64,000 nucleotides of DNA, taken from NCBI RefSeq assembly GCF_024347475.1, contig NZ_AP025488.1, positions 248,001 to 312,000 on the forward strand. The letters are read 5' to 3'. This DNA comes from Vibrio fortis (GTDB lineage Bacteria > Pseudomonadota > Gammaproteobacteria > Enterobacterales > Vibrionaceae). Below the pieces are notes generated by a model. That model was not told where the DNA came from, did no database searches, and worked only from the letters and a program-made list of their open reading frames with translations. Position numbers and translations under genes: made by a program. This document shows, in pieces, positions 1 to 8,628 of the stretch. Positions within the stretch are counted from its first letter, which is position 1; every line of letters begins with the position of its first letter.

Positions 1-847
1 CTTTATCGATGTTGCCTCAAAGGTGGTTTTTCAGGTCACCCTGCCAGCGATGTTGTTCTTAAGCATTGTTCAGTCTGATCATGACTTCGCTGCCAGCGGT
101 AAATTGGTGGTATTCGGCGTCGTCGCTAACTTCCTGTTCTTCCTATTTACGACGCTGTCGACTCGGTTGGCTTTTTCAGAACCAAAAGATCAGGGTGTCA
201 TCGTTCAAGGAGGCTTTCGAGCTAACACCGCCATCATCGGTTTAGCTTATGTAGCGAACATTTATGGAAACGATGGCGTTGCACTGGCTGCAATTTATGT
301 CGCCTCTTTGACTGTGCTTTACAACATTCAAGCCGTGGTCGCGCTTACACCCAAAGGACAAGAGTCTGGTCAACAAGCGGTACAAGTTATTGTCAAAACC
401 CTCACCAAGAACCCGCTGATCATCGCAATTACACTTGGCGTCGTGTTCTATGCACTATCGATCCCTGTACCTAAAATGGTCTCTGACGCAGGGCAGTACT
501 TCGCCAATATGACGCTCCCGCTGGCACTTCTATGTACCGGTGGATCGTTAGATATTGGCTCTCTAAAGAAAGAGAAAGCTTCAACTTGGTTTGCCACCAG
601 CTATAAATTGGTACTGGCTCCATTGACCATTACACTCGCGGCGCTGTTTTTTGGCTTTAAAGAACAAGATCTCGGACTCATCTTTTTGATGAGCGCAGCT
701 CCAACGGCTGCCGCTAGCTATGTCATGGCGAGAGCAATGGGCGGTAATTCAACCTTAGCCGCCAATATCATTGCGCTGACAACCGTGATGTCACTAATCA
801 CTTGTACCCTTGGCATATTTACCTTGAAAGCAACTGGATTAATATAG
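1..847 (+). CDS. AEC (auxin efflux carrier) family permease, 5' end cut by window edge
   Basis: The reading frame is open from base 2, so the true start lies outside the window and the GTG at 23 is only an internal codon. The visible part (about 280 residues) is a very hydrophobic chain with repeated membrane segments and the small-residue-rich C-terminal half typical of the AEC/bile-acid-transporter-like fold (SAAPTAAASYVMA near the end, then a final hydrophobic helix). Members export or import organic anions such as malate or malonate, but the substrate cannot be read from the sequence. It ends 124 bases before an acyltransferase gene on the same strand. A second AEC permease sits at 46380-47309. 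Confidence 0.85.
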   Translation, partial: FIDVASKVVFQVTLPAMLFLSIVQSDHDFAASGKLVVFGVVANFLFFLFTTLSTRLAFSEPKDQGVIVQGGFRANTAIIGLAYVANIYGNDGVALAAIYVASLTVLYNIQAVVALTPKGQESGQQAVQVIVKTLTKNPLIIAITLGVVFYALSIPVPKMVSDAGQYFANMTLPLALLCTGGSLDIGSLKKEKASTWFATSYKLVLAPLTITLAALFFGFKEQDLGLIFLMSAAPTAAASYVMARAMGGNSTLAANIIALTTVMSLITCTLGIFTLKATGLI

Positions 848-971
848 CTGCGAGTCGCTTCAAATAAACAGGCTTTGACTGGGTAATAACCGCACTTTCT
901 TTTGATTTAAAGCTAGAGCAAGACACGAGAACACTGCTAACTTCTGGGAAAATTTTTCTAAGAGTCTTGTT

Positions 972-2012
972 ATGTCTACCGCTAGTTCAAAGCCGTCCAC
1001 ACATATTGCCAGCCTAGAGTTAGGTCGTGTGGTGGCTATTTTGGCGATCATCGGCTTACACTGCCAAATGGCCCTCTCTTATGCACTAATCGATGAGGTG
1101 CCATGGGTAGGCTATGTTCTCAACCAAGCAGCTCGCTTTGCCGTTCCGCTGTTCTTTTTAATTTCTGGTTACCTCATTCAACCCAAGCTCACTCGTTCAC
1201 CTTGGAGCACATTAACGAGTTACTCCAAGCCGCTTCTCAAGGTTTGGCTGGCCTGGAGCGTCATCAGTTTATTGATGCCGTTTAACTTGGGCAAAGTCAT
1301 GGAAGTCGGTTACCTCGCAGAGCGTGAAGGTTACTGGAGCTTCCTAATGTCGACACCACTGAACAGCTTATTCGAAGGTGGTTTGGTGCACCTATGGTTC
1401 ATCCCTGCTCTTATTTGTGCCGTTGCCATTCTCGCACTGCTCATCGAAATGAGCCTAACCAAAGCGATCTTGCCTTTGGCGCTCGCGTTATACCTCTACG
1501 GAATCTTGGCTGGTAGCTACGCTCCTCTGACTGAATTGGAAGCGCCGATTTTCACACGCAATGGGCCATTCTTCAGCACGCTACTCGTTGCCATTGGATT
1601 CATGATTCGACAAAACAGTTGGCGACTCACTTCAATGCAATCTATTGCGATGGCTGCATTGGGAATGATCATCCACTTTGGAGAGGCTGCTTGGTTGATG
1701 GGATTTGACGTCGCATTCAACATCAATGACTTCTTAGCGGGCACAACGCTCTGGGGCACTGGCGTATTCATGTGGCTACTGGCAAACCCAAACATAGGTG
1801 ACAATCGTTGGATTCGAGCCATTTCAAGCCGAATGCTGGGTATCTATGTCAGCCATCTACTGCTAATCATCGTGATGTTTAATATATGCGGAATACTCGG
1901 TATTACAGGTTTGTCGAAAGACATTCTCACTTACAGCATGACGATAATTCTAAGCTTCGGCTTAGTCGTCGCACTTGAGAAAAGCCCATTACGTAGCATA
2001 TTGCTTCGCTAA
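972..2012 (+). CDS. Acyltransferase-3 family integral membrane protein
   Basis: This 346-residue protein has about ten hydrophobic segments. The N-terminus (ELGRVVAILAIIGLHCQ) matches the start of acyltransferase-3 (OafA/WecH/NodX-like) enzymes, whose early conserved His lies in this helix; here it is the His of GLHCQ. A second family landmark, FFLISGYL, follows. Such enzymes move acetyl or other short acyl groups onto sugars of the envelope. No sugar-polymer genes are nearby, so the acceptor is unknown. ATG at 972 has only a weak AAGAG-like ribosome site. Confidence 0.85.
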   Translation: MSTASSKPSTHIASLELGRVVAILAIIGLHCQMALSYALIDEVPWVGYVLNQAARFAVPLFFLISGYLIQPKLTRSPWSTLTSYSKPLLKVWLAWSVISLLMPFNLGKVMEVGYLAEREGYWSFLMSTPLNSLFEGGLVHLWFIPALICAVAILALLIEMSLTKAILPLALALYLYGILAGSYAPLTELEAPIFTRNGPFFSTLLVAIGFMIRQNSWRLTSMQSIAMAALGMIIHFGEAAWLMGFDVAFNINDFLAGTTLWGTGVFMWLLANPNIGDNRWIRAISSRMLGIYVSHLLLIIVMFNICGILGITGLSKDILTYSMTIILSFGLVVALEKSPLRSILLR

Positions 2013-2032
2013 TTCATTCTCTGATATAGCCT

Positions 2033-2072
2033 ACTCAAAAAACAGCCCCGCTCATTGCAATCAACGAGCGGG
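2033..2072 (-). terminator. Terminator between convergent genes
   Basis: CCCGCTC at 2047-2053 pairs with GAGCGGG at 2066-2072. Read on the minus strand the hairpin is followed by a T-rich run (TGTTTTTT), so it mainly terminates the AraC gene. Read on the plus strand it may also stop the acyltransferase transcript. Confidence 0.6.
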
Positions 2073-2097
2073 ACTCCCTTTCCCAATACACTTTTCG

Positions 2098-2922
2098 TCA
2101 ATCCAAGCTCTCTTTCAACCATTGCCTTGGCGATACACCTGCGACATGCTGGAAAGCGCGTGAGAACCCTGAATAGCTGGTGTATCCCACCTCATCGGCT
2201 ACCCAGTTAATCGGCTTATTTTGTAGCAATAGCGACTGAGCAACGGACACACGCCATTTCTGCACATAGTCCCCCGGAGTCTCCCCGACTTCGCGTTTGA
2301 ATGTTTCAATGAACTGAGTGCGAGACATTGCAGCAAGAGAGGCCATCTCAACCACAGAATAGTGACGCGCCGGAAGCTGATGTATAGCAGACACCACCGA
2401 TGCAAGGCGCGGGTGAGCAAGTGCAGAAAACACACCTTTGTTTATCTTCTGCTCCTCAATCAGGTGTCGAAAGATCAGCGCCATCAAGGCATCGCTCAAC
2501 CTATCCATTAAATATTGCTGACCCGAAGATTGCTGAGTCGATTCGCGAAACAGCGCATCAATCACGTGGCTTAAATTTGGGGCGCTTTTAAAAGGAATGA
2601 CAATCACCTCTGGCAACGCAGACAACAAGGGGTTTGTCTGACCAGAACGATATTCGACACTAGCACATACCAATTCAGCCCCCTCCCCAACACCTTCTAT
2701 TGCGTGCGAGGTGTTGTTTGGTAGGTACACAATACAGGGCTCAGAAAGTTGTTTAGGCTCACCACCATTTCGGGCTAACACTAACTCACCACGAGTTAAT
2801 ACATGTAAATGTCCTTGTGTGCCTTGTTCCCCATTAAAAGACGACACTCCACACAAACGACCAGAGTAAAAAACACCGGTGCGTATCGAAAAATATTCCA
2901 TCAGTTGTGACAACAGGTCCAT
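2098..2922 (-). CDS. AraC family transcriptional regulator with N-terminal cupin
   Basis: The 274-residue protein has an N-terminal cupin-like sensor (residues about 10-130; GTQGHLHVLTRGELVLARN then a NNTSHAIEG beta-turn). The C-terminal double helix-turn-helix covers about 175-272 (VVEMASLAAMSRTQFIETFKREVGETPGDYVQKWRV, then the second helix pair ending SGFSRAFQHVAGVSPRQW). The start ATG has GGAG five bases upstream. It diverges from the YHS-domain gene with a 110-base gap, which may be its target. The ligand is unknown. Confidence 0.88.
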   Translation of the reverse strand: MDLLSQLMEYFSIRTGVFYSGRLCGVSSFNGEQGTQGHLHVLTRGELVLARNGGEPKQLSEPCIVYLPNNTSHAIEGVGEGAELVCASVEYRSGQTNPLLSALPEVIVIPFKSAPNLSHVIDALFRESTQQSSGQQYLMDRLSDALMALIFRHLIEEQKINKGVFSALAHPRLASVVSAIHQLPARHYSVVEMASLAAMSRTQFIETFKREVGETPGDYVQKWRVSVAQSLLLQNKPINWVADEVGYTSYSGFSRAFQHVAGVSPRQWLKESLD

Positions 2923-3032
2923 AGCATCTCCGAACGATTCGCCTACTTTTTAGGTCTTTTGTCTCTCTATAGACCGGACAAGTCCGCTAATTTATTCATA
3001 CAAGCTAACCAAACAGAGACAAGGAATACGCT

Positions 3033-3509
3033 ATGTCACCTATCAAATCAGCAGGTAAAAAATTCACTCTTGCAGCAGCACTAATTGGCGCGAGTTTTTC
3101 AGTGATGGCAGCAGATATCGACATGAGCGTCGATAGCAATGATTTGGCGATTAAAGGCTATGACCCTGTAGCCTACTTTACGGATGCAGGCGCAGTACAA
3201 GGTTCACCTGAATTTACGGCCACCTATAAAAATGCCATTTATCAATTTGCGAGCAGTGAAAACCGCGACCAGTTTCGTGCAGATCCACAAGCGTATGCAC
3301 CTCAATACGGCGGCTATTGTGCATTTGGTGTGGCAATGGGTAAGAAGTTTGAAACAGACCCTAACGCATGGAAAATTGAAGACGGTAAGCTCTACTTGAA
3401 CTTAGATAAATCTGTTCAAAAACGTTGGTTGGAAGATACTCAAGTATTTATTCAAGATGCCAACACCAACTGGACAAGCATCAAGACTGTTGAGGCTGAC
3501 AAGCTTTAA
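3033..3509 (+). CDS. Exported YHS domain protein
   Basis: 158 residues with a signal peptide (positively charged N-terminus, hydrophobic core, likely cleavage after SVMA near residue 26). The YHS domain at about 37-90 contains the family landmarks IKGYDPVAYFTDAGAVQGSPEF and PQYGGYCAFGV. YHS domains bind metal or small ligands in copper/heavy-metal proteins and some hydroxylases; here the protein is probably periplasmic. The start is preceded by an AAGGAA ribosome site. A divergent AraC regulator lies upstream. Confidence 0.85.
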   Translation: MSPIKSAGKKFTLAAALIGASFSVMAADIDMSVDSNDLAIKGYDPVAYFTDAGAVQGSPEFTATYKNAIYQFASSENRDQFRADPQAYAPQYGGYCAFGVAMGKKFETDPNAWKIEDGKLYLNLDKSVQKRWLEDTQVFIQDANTNWTSIKTVEADKL

Positions 3510-3543
3510 AAAGACACCGCTTTTCACTTCCTGCCTTTTAATC

Positions 3544-3576
3544 AAAACGGAAGAGTATGACTCTTCCGTTTTTTTC
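3544..3576 (+). terminator. Rho-independent terminator after YHS gene
   Basis: Perfect 12-bp stem, AAAACGGAAGAG (3544-3555) with CTCTTCCGTTTT (3561-3572), five-base loop, then a T run. It lies between convergent genes. Confidence 0.9.
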
Positions 3577-3597
3577 CCTTTAGATGAATGTGCCTCT

Positions 3598-5064
3598 CTA
3601 ACAATGCTTAAAGCGTCGAGTGAGATAAGGCGAACCCACTAAGATCCAGAGCACCCCAATCAAAATAGCCAGTGCATTCACCGCTAAGAGTACGATACTG
3701 GTTGTTGCAGACGAGACTAAAGCCATGCTCACTCCTGCAATCACCATCACACCGATTATTGAAGCAATAACTTGCTGCCAAGGGTTAAGTTTCAAAACGT
3801 TCGATTGCTGATTATTCATAAACAAAGAAATGAACAAGCCAAGCGCGGCAAACCAAGCAAACACATAGAGAGGCTGCAACAGTTGTAAGGTACCAAAGAG
3901 ATAAACCACCAGTAACAACAGCCACAAACGCTTCGATTCAACTAACCGCTTCTGATCTGCGCCTCTAAATTGGTAGACCTTCAACGACAGTAAAGCAATC
4001 AAACCACCTAAGCCGATTCCGGCGATAATGTCTGTCGGGTAATGAACACCCAACCAAACCCTAGCTGCGCCAGCAAGAAGCGACAGTGCAAACCAACTGA
4101 CAATCGCTGTACTTGGACTGATATAGCCATGCTGTTCACCTCGCTTTGTTATCCAACCTAGTAACAACCCGACAACTGCCGCCGCTTGGGTTGTGTGACC
4201 ACTCGGAAAACTAAATCCGCTGGCTTGAGCTTGCTGCAAGCTTGGAAGCAGATAGAAAGGACGTGGAATGGCGAAACCCATTTTTAGAAGGTTGACGGAA
4301 TAAGCCGTGGCGAGCAGTGCAAAGGCAAGCGTCAGACCATAACGTAGGGGCAACAATAATAAGAACAGCACCAGTAATCCGACCGCAAATGCCCCTTCAC
4401 CTAAGCCATTACCAATAGTGAGTAAGCTACCGATGATTGGCATTGATTTAGCCCAAGCTTGAAAAGAGACCATAAACGGTAATTGCTCTGTATGAAGTTC
4501 ACTTGCTCCATTGATCAAGTCCTCGAGCACATGAAAAGCGCTGGTGTGGCTCGTCTTGATCCAAGATTTTAGAGCGTCGCTATCACTTGGATAACGGTAC
4601 TTATCAACAACAGATGGCGTTAAAGGCGCAAGGTAAACCTGACGAATTTCTTTACCAAAGTGCTTGGAGTTAAGAGCAGGGATGATTTTCGCACCGAAAC
4701 GGTTCTCGATAGCAGGGTCTATATAACCAACACTCTCTTTGGACTGGCAAGCAAAAACAACTCGATTGTCGTCAATATCAAGCCGCTCTCCCACATCGAC
4801 AGTTATCCCTGTCTCTTCGAACGTTTCTCGTTTCGCGGCAGCCTGAAATGTCTCATCACTATCAATATAACCACCGGGCAAAGAAAGCGTGCGCGTCAGG
4901 TAATCTTGAACAAGAACAACCTCACCATCACTATTACGAATGACGCAAGTCGCACCTTTGGGTTGATAAGGCTTAACCTGCTGTGAATCCTGATTTGGTT
5001 GAGCAAAGACCGACAAACTGAGTACGCTGATAAAGACGAAAAGTGGCAGTAACGCATGTTGCAA
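3598..5064 (-). CDS. NUDIX hydrolase fused to PAP2 phosphatase
   Basis: A 488-residue fusion. After a signal-peptide-like N-terminus (about 1-21) a complete NUDIX box is visible at about 64-86 (GGYIDSDETF, then REtfEEtGI), the Mg-binding signature for hydrolysing X-linked nucleoside diphosphates. The C-terminal part is an integral-membrane PAP2 phosphatase with all three motifs: K(x6)RP in KMGFAIPRPF, PSGH in FSFPSGHTTQAA, and R(x5)H(x3)D in ARVWLGVHYPTD. More hydrophobic segments follow to the end. Location is inferred as inner membrane with both active sites on the periplasmic side. Likely substrates are lipid pyrophosphates or extracytoplasmic nucleotide-linked compounds. It faces the YHS gene tail to tail. 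Confidence 0.88.
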   Translation of the reverse strand: MQHALLPLFVFISVLSLSVFAQPNQDSQQVKPYQPKGATCVIRNSDGEVVLVQDYLTRTLSLPGGYIDSDETFQAAAKRETFEETGITVDVGERLDIDDNRVVFACQSKESVGYIDPAIENRFGAKIIPALNSKHFGKEIRQVYLAPLTPSVVDKYRYPSDSDALKSWIKTSHTSAFHVLEDLINGASELHTEQLPFMVSFQAWAKSMPIIGSLLTIGNGLGEGAFAVGLLVLFLLLLPLRYGLTLAFALLATAYSVNLLKMGFAIPRPFYLLPSLQQAQASGFSFPSGHTTQAAAVVGLLLGWITKRGEQHGYISPSTAIVSWFALSLLAGAARVWLGVHYPTDIIAGIGLGGLIALLSLKVYQFRGADQKRLVESKRLWLLLLVVYLFGTLQLLQPLYVFAWFAALGLFISLFMNNQQSNVLKLNPWQQVIASIIGVMVIAGVSMALVSSATTSIVLLAVNALAILIGVLWILVGSPYLTRRFKHC

Positions 5065-5182
5065 AATAAAGCGCCCATAGTTGTAATAATTAGGTTGCTA
5101 TTATGTTCCAATAAAGCCTCTCTGTTCCAGCCAAGTTTAGCTATACTCGGACTTAATAAGTCTTTATTTTTCAGGAAGAAGA

Positions 5183-5806
5183 ATGACTCTACTCCGGATC
5201 TTTGTAGTTAGCCTTTTCACCTATTCAACGCTTGCTTTTGCCACACCTTGGGCCTTTGTAAAAAGCGAAGATGGCATCACAATCCACAAACGCGACCACG
5301 GCAATGGCTTGGTAGAAGTTCGAGCTCAAATGCAGGTCGAGACCAGCTACTCCGGATTCTTGTTGTTACTAGAAGACAGCGACAATGTGCCCAACTGGAT
5401 CGATAATGTGTCCCACAGTGAAGTGCTGATGCAGATCTCCGCTAACGAAAACATTGTCTATACCCAATTCAAAGCTCCATGGCCGGCTCGTGACCGAGAC
5501 ATGGTTACCTACTCCAAATACGAGGTCGAAGAAGGACAATTTACTCTGACGATCAAAGACGCGTCGAACTACCTTGCAAAGGAATCTGGGTATATTCGCA
5601 TTCGCGACGTGGACGCTATTTGGACTCTACAGCCGCTCACTAACGGCTTCACACACATCAACTACACAGCCTATGTGAACGCAGGTGGGATACTGCCTGA
5701 TTGGCTAATGAATCGCTTGTCAGCCAACAACGCTTTTAGCACCTTTCAAAAGCTCAGAAATCAGCTTCCAAAGTACCAAGGGAAACAGCACCCAAATTTA
5801 AATTAA
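5183..5806 (+). CDS. Exported START domain protein
   Basis: 207 residues. A signal peptide covers about 1-20 (ending LAFA), then a START/SRPBCC lipid-binding domain. Recognisable pieces are TPWAFVKSEDGITIHKRD, the APWPARDRDMVTYS segment and the C-terminal amphipathic helix LMNRLSANNAFSTFQKLRNQLP. START domains bind hydrophobic ligands such as lipids or sterols; ligand and partner are unknown. AGGAAGAAG precedes the ATG. It diverges from the NUDIX-PAP2 gene, 118 bases away. Confidence 0.85.
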   Translation: MTLLRIFVVSLFTYSTLAFATPWAFVKSEDGITIHKRDHGNGLVEVRAQMQVETSYSGFLLLLEDSDNVPNWIDNVSHSEVLMQISANENIVYTQFKAPWPARDRDMVTYSKYEVEEGQFTLTIKDASNYLAKESGYIRIRDVDAIWTLQPLTNGFTHINYTAYVNAGGILPDWLMNRLSANNAFSTFQKLRNQLPKYQGKQHPNLN

Positions 5807-5843
5807 TAACGAATCAATACAGGTCGTCAGAAAGCTCACTACC

Positions 5844-6374
5844 CTAACTTCGCCTTGCCAAATCGCGAGCGAGAATCAAAGCTAAGCCAAAGATTTGCAG
5901 AAAAAGGGCAATGTTTTTATAGAGCGTCATTTGCTCTTCTAGAGCCTGAAGAAGCTCGGATAGGGTTAGATTATCGAGATAAAAATCATCAATGCGTGTC
6001 CGTTGCGATTGCTGAGCTTGATTAATCATCATCATAATCTGAGAAAGGTTTTCAACGGTGATCTCAGGCACCTCTCCGCTCACCCACACACCTAACTGGC
6101 CTCGCATCGCTTCCTCTAACTCAGGTGTGACCGCAGAGTTGGATGAGGTACTGATGTCCATATGTAGCAGCATGGATTCTCGCTTACGTTCTAACGTCTC
6201 TATAGTGTTCCACGCCAGCTGAATAGAGTAGATATTACCCTGCTGACGCTCGCGATATTGGGCTTGCTCAACCACCATTTTGTCGAGCACTAGGCTCGAC
6301 ACAACAATGGCGAGAATGTTGAGCACCAAGCCGGCTAATACGATCATCCATGGTGGAGGGAGGCGTAACGCCAT
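5844..6374 (-). CDS. Hypothetical membrane protein with two terminal TM helices
   Basis: 176 residues with no family I recognise. One membrane helix lies at about 9-30 (MIVLAGLVLNILAIVVSSLVL) and one at about 152-170 (ALFLQIFGLALILA). Between them is a roughly 115-residue soluble, helical, probably periplasmic region rich in Glu and Gln that looks coiled-coil-like. It lies 8 bases downstream of the MAPEG gene on the same strand, so the two are probably cotranscribed. Confidence 0.7.
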   Translation of the reverse strand: MALRLPPPWMIVLAGLVLNILAIVVSSLVLDKMVVEQAQYRERQQGNIYSIQLAWNTIETLERKRESMLLHMDISTSSNSAVTPELEEAMRGQLGVWVSGEVPEITVENLSQIMMMINQAQQSQRTRIDDFYLDNLTLSELLQALEEQMTLYKNIALFLQIFGLALILARDLARRS

Positions 6375-6382
6375 GGCTATCC

Positions 6383-6769
6383 TTACATAAGTTTATCAAA
6401 TGGCAGATAAACCAAGTTTAGGACAACCAGAGACACCATGCTGCCAAAGGTTAAATACATACCTTGTTTTCGGCCTTTTAGGCTGCGAGCAAGAATGCTC
6501 TTCCCGTGAATGATACGCCCCGCGATAAAAGCGATGCCGATGATATGAATCAACCAGACATTGACACCGTTAAACTCTAACAGCGCCATTAAAATCACAG
6601 TTATCGGGATATAGTCCATCGCATTACTCTGTGCAGATCGCGCGATTTGCAGCGATTCGACACCACCATCAGCATGGGCGACCTGATTCTTCCTTCTCTG
6701 CTTGATCACCTCAACGGCTAACCAGAGCATAATGAGGGCGAGTATAGACGCGTATAACGCTGTAACCAT
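6383..6769 (-). CDS. MAPEG family membrane protein
   Basis: 128 residues with four hydrophobic helices and the family arrangement RSAQSNAMDYIPITVILMALLEFNG, HIIGIAFIAGRIIHG, then LGR-like and tail helices. MAPEG proteins include membrane-bound glutathione transferases and relatives of unknown function; bacterial members are usually unassigned. ATG at 6767-6769 has a GGAAAT ribosome site. It is the first gene of a two-gene unit with the hypothetical membrane protein. Confidence 0.85.
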   Translation of the reverse strand: MVTALYASILALIMLWLAVEVIKQRRKNQVAHADGGVESLQIARSAQSNAMDYIPITVILMALLEFNGVNVWLIHIIGIAFIAGRIIHGKSILARSLKGRKQGMYLTFGSMVSLVVLNLVYLPFDKLM

Positions 6770-6841
6770 GATATTTCCTTATCTTCAATAATAACTGACG
6801 AGTATAAGCCTTCTTGATTCAGTCAAGCTTGCTCATCTCCT

Positions 6842-6859
6842 TGTAAGAGATCTCTCACA
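6842..6859. promoter_or_regulatory. UvrY/VarA (GacA-type) binding box upstream of csrB
   Basis: TGTAAGAGATCTCTCACA is a near-perfect inverted repeat matching the known 18-bp UvrY/GacA box (TGTRAGAGATCTCTTACA type). A degenerate second copy of the core (GTAAGAGATCTCAA) follows at 6866-6879. The centre lies about 170 bases upstream of the inferred csrB start, the same long spacing as in E. coli csrB. Confidence 0.85.
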
Positions 6860-7019
6860 ACCGACGTAAGAGATCTCAAATAAGCTTCGCAGAATATACT
6901 CAAAAAACAAACTCAACTTATTGTTTTCTAATGAACAGCGCACAAATCTTTCTAATTATTGAACTGAATTATAGTTTTGCTCCATTGCGAGTGAAGTCAC
7001 AAGAGTGTTTAATTAACTT

Positions 7020-7335
7020 GTCGACAGGGAGTTGGCAGGAACAGGAAAAGCCTAATGGATTGGGTATCTTCAGGATGAAGATTTGATAGCACAGGAAGGG
7101 TTATCAGCAAGGAAGTCACACTCTAGGATGAGTTGCTTATCAGGATGATAAGGTCAGGACACCGCTAGGAAGGCGATGAATTGGATAGGTTAATGGAGTT
7201 AACCAAGTCAAGGAACGATGCAGGGAGCATACGTTACCTTATTTAAGAATAAATAAGAGACAACGTTGGTAGCAGGAAGGCTACGAAAAAGAACAGACCC
7301 CGTTTGGTGTAAGCCAAACGGGGTTTCTCTATTTT
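7020..7335 (+). ncRNA. csrB: CsrB family regulatory RNA
   Basis: The RNA sequesters the translational regulator CsrA. It begins GTCGACAGGGAG, the same 5' end as E. coli CsrB. Eleven AGGA motifs, plus several further GGA motifs, are spread over about 270 bases in short hairpin contexts (for example TTCAGGATGAA, ATCAGGATGAT). It ends in a strong terminator: ACCCCGTTTGG (7297-7307), loop, CCAAACGGGGT (7314-7324), then a T-rich tail. An inferred promoter TTGCGA (6985-6990), 17-base spacer, TTTAAT (7008-7013) places the start at 7020. Expression should depend on VarA/UvrY through the box at 6842. There is no long ORF in the segment. Confidence 0.93.
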
Positions 7336-7423
7336 AGGGACTCGATAAAAATCACCAATATAACGCTTCGCCTTTTGTCGCGTTCAATCTGATTCATTTC
7401 TTGGTCTCTAAATAGTCAGTCGG

Positions 7424-7891
7424 CTATAAAAGTACATTCATGACCAACATCGCGCCGAACGCATTCAATACAGAGATAGCAATCATCACTGGAATATAAC
7501 GGCCTTCCGTACCGATAGGTCCCATAATACGTCCCATGTATTGCACTTGAGAGCCCATTAGATAAATCGCAGGCGCTAAGATCGCAATGTGAGTCCCGTT
7601 TAAAATACCTTGGTCAAACAGCGTAATAACAACGCCCACAGCGCCGCCCATCGACATCCAAGCTCCGATTAGTACTGCAGCGGCTTCACCCGGAAGACCA
7701 AACACAGCCATAATAGGGGCGAACACACTGCCCATCAGATCGAGTGCACCAGTGATTTGCAATGCCTTGATGATCACAAAGGCCATCAGCACGTTTGGCA
7801 GGGTCGACGTAGTCGCGATCACCCAGCCTTTTTTAGCACCTTCAACGAAAATATCCGTCACCATAGGTTTCTTTGCTTTTACTTCGCTCAT
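7424..7891 (-). CDS. yjiG: YjiG family inner membrane protein (nucleoside-recognition/gate)
   Basis: 155 residues, about four hydrophobic helices with Gly-rich turns (GLPGEAAAVLIGAWMSMGGAVG) typical of the nucleoside-recognition/Gate domain. In E. coli yjiG and yjiH are adjacent; here too the partner yjiH lies directly upstream, sharing one base (stop and start overlap at 7891). The pair probably forms one membrane transporter-like complex. The substrate is unknown. Confidence 0.8.
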   Translation of the reverse strand: MSEVKAKKPMVTDIFVEGAKKGWVIATTSTLPNVLMAFVIIKALQITGALDLMGSVFAPIMAVFGLPGEAAAVLIGAWMSMGGAVGVVITLFDQGILNGTHIAILAPAIYLMGSQVQYMGRIMGPIGTEGRYIPVMIAISVLNAFGAMLVMNVLL

Positions 7892-8628
7892 TATGCTGCC
7901 TCCTCTGTCATATTTTGTTTTTTATTGGAGTCCGACTTATCTTCTTTGCCCTCTGTGATATTTAGATAAATACGGAATAGGTTGGCACCAACAAACTTAA
8001 AGACAAACATCACCGCAACAGCAAGGCCGATCGAAGATGAAACCGCTAATGAACCATCGATCGTGGTGAGGGTGAACAGCACGGCACCAGAAGAGAAAAA
8101 GTTTACAATGGCAGCACCAGCCGTGAATTGGAACATGGTAAACACATCGGTTTCACGCTTAGTCAAATGCCCCTCGTCTTTGAGCTGCCTAGTCATAGCG
8201 GCCCCGGCATCCGTACTTTGTAAAGACGCAATCAAGGCTAGGCCCGAATTACCTGGAATCCCCATCAATGGACGTAGAAGAGGTGTTAACAACTTGCGAG
8301 CAGCCTCTAGTGCGCCGTAGTGTTCAAGGACATTAATCATTCCTAACGCAAACATCACAGTTGGAATCAAAGTCAGCGCGAAAATGAAACCGTCACGCGC
8401 GCCACTGCCGCCCTTACCACGTAGTGATGTGGTGGCAGCTTGGACGCCGTCTGCTGTCTCACTGACATCATAGGCGACCTTACCGAACGAACCATTTAGC
8501 GTGGTAAAGTCAAAAACGCCATACCACTCATTAGATTTGAGCAGGCCGGAAAAGAACACTATCGCGAATGCGAGAGCTATATAACAACCAATCGTCACTT
8601 TACGATCGGTTTGAGCAGGATTAGTCAT
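7891..8628 (-). CDS. yjiH: YjiH family nucleoside-recognition membrane protein
   Basis: 245 residues with several membrane helices. The Gate-domain core is FIFALTLIPTVMFALGMINVLEHYGALEAARKLLTPLLRPLMGIPGNSGLALIASLQSTDAGAAMT in sequence context (central third). The C-terminus is charged and probably cytoplasmic. It is first in the yjiH-yjiG operon. The long upstream gap contains a VarA-type palindrome at 8922-8939, roughly 290 bases from the start codon, which could also influence this unit. Confidence 0.8.
   Translation of the reverse strand: MTNPAQTDRKVTIGCYIALAFAIVFFSGLLKSNEWYGVFDFTTLNGSFGKVAYDVSETADGVQAATTSLRGKGGSGARDGFIFALTLIPTVMFALGMINVLEHYGALEAARKLLTPLLRPLMGIPGNSGLALIASLQSTDAGAAMTRQLKDEGHLTKRETDVFTMFQFTAGAAIVNFFSSGAVLFTLTTIDGSLAVSSSIGLAVAVMFVFKFVGANLFRIYLNITEGKEDKSDSNKKQNMTEEAA

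Noticed and set aside
2400..2591. Plus-strand ORF inside the AraC gene
   Set aside because: It is a shadow of the AraC coding frame with no ribosome site or recognisable family. The same reasoning removed many other overlapping ORFs.
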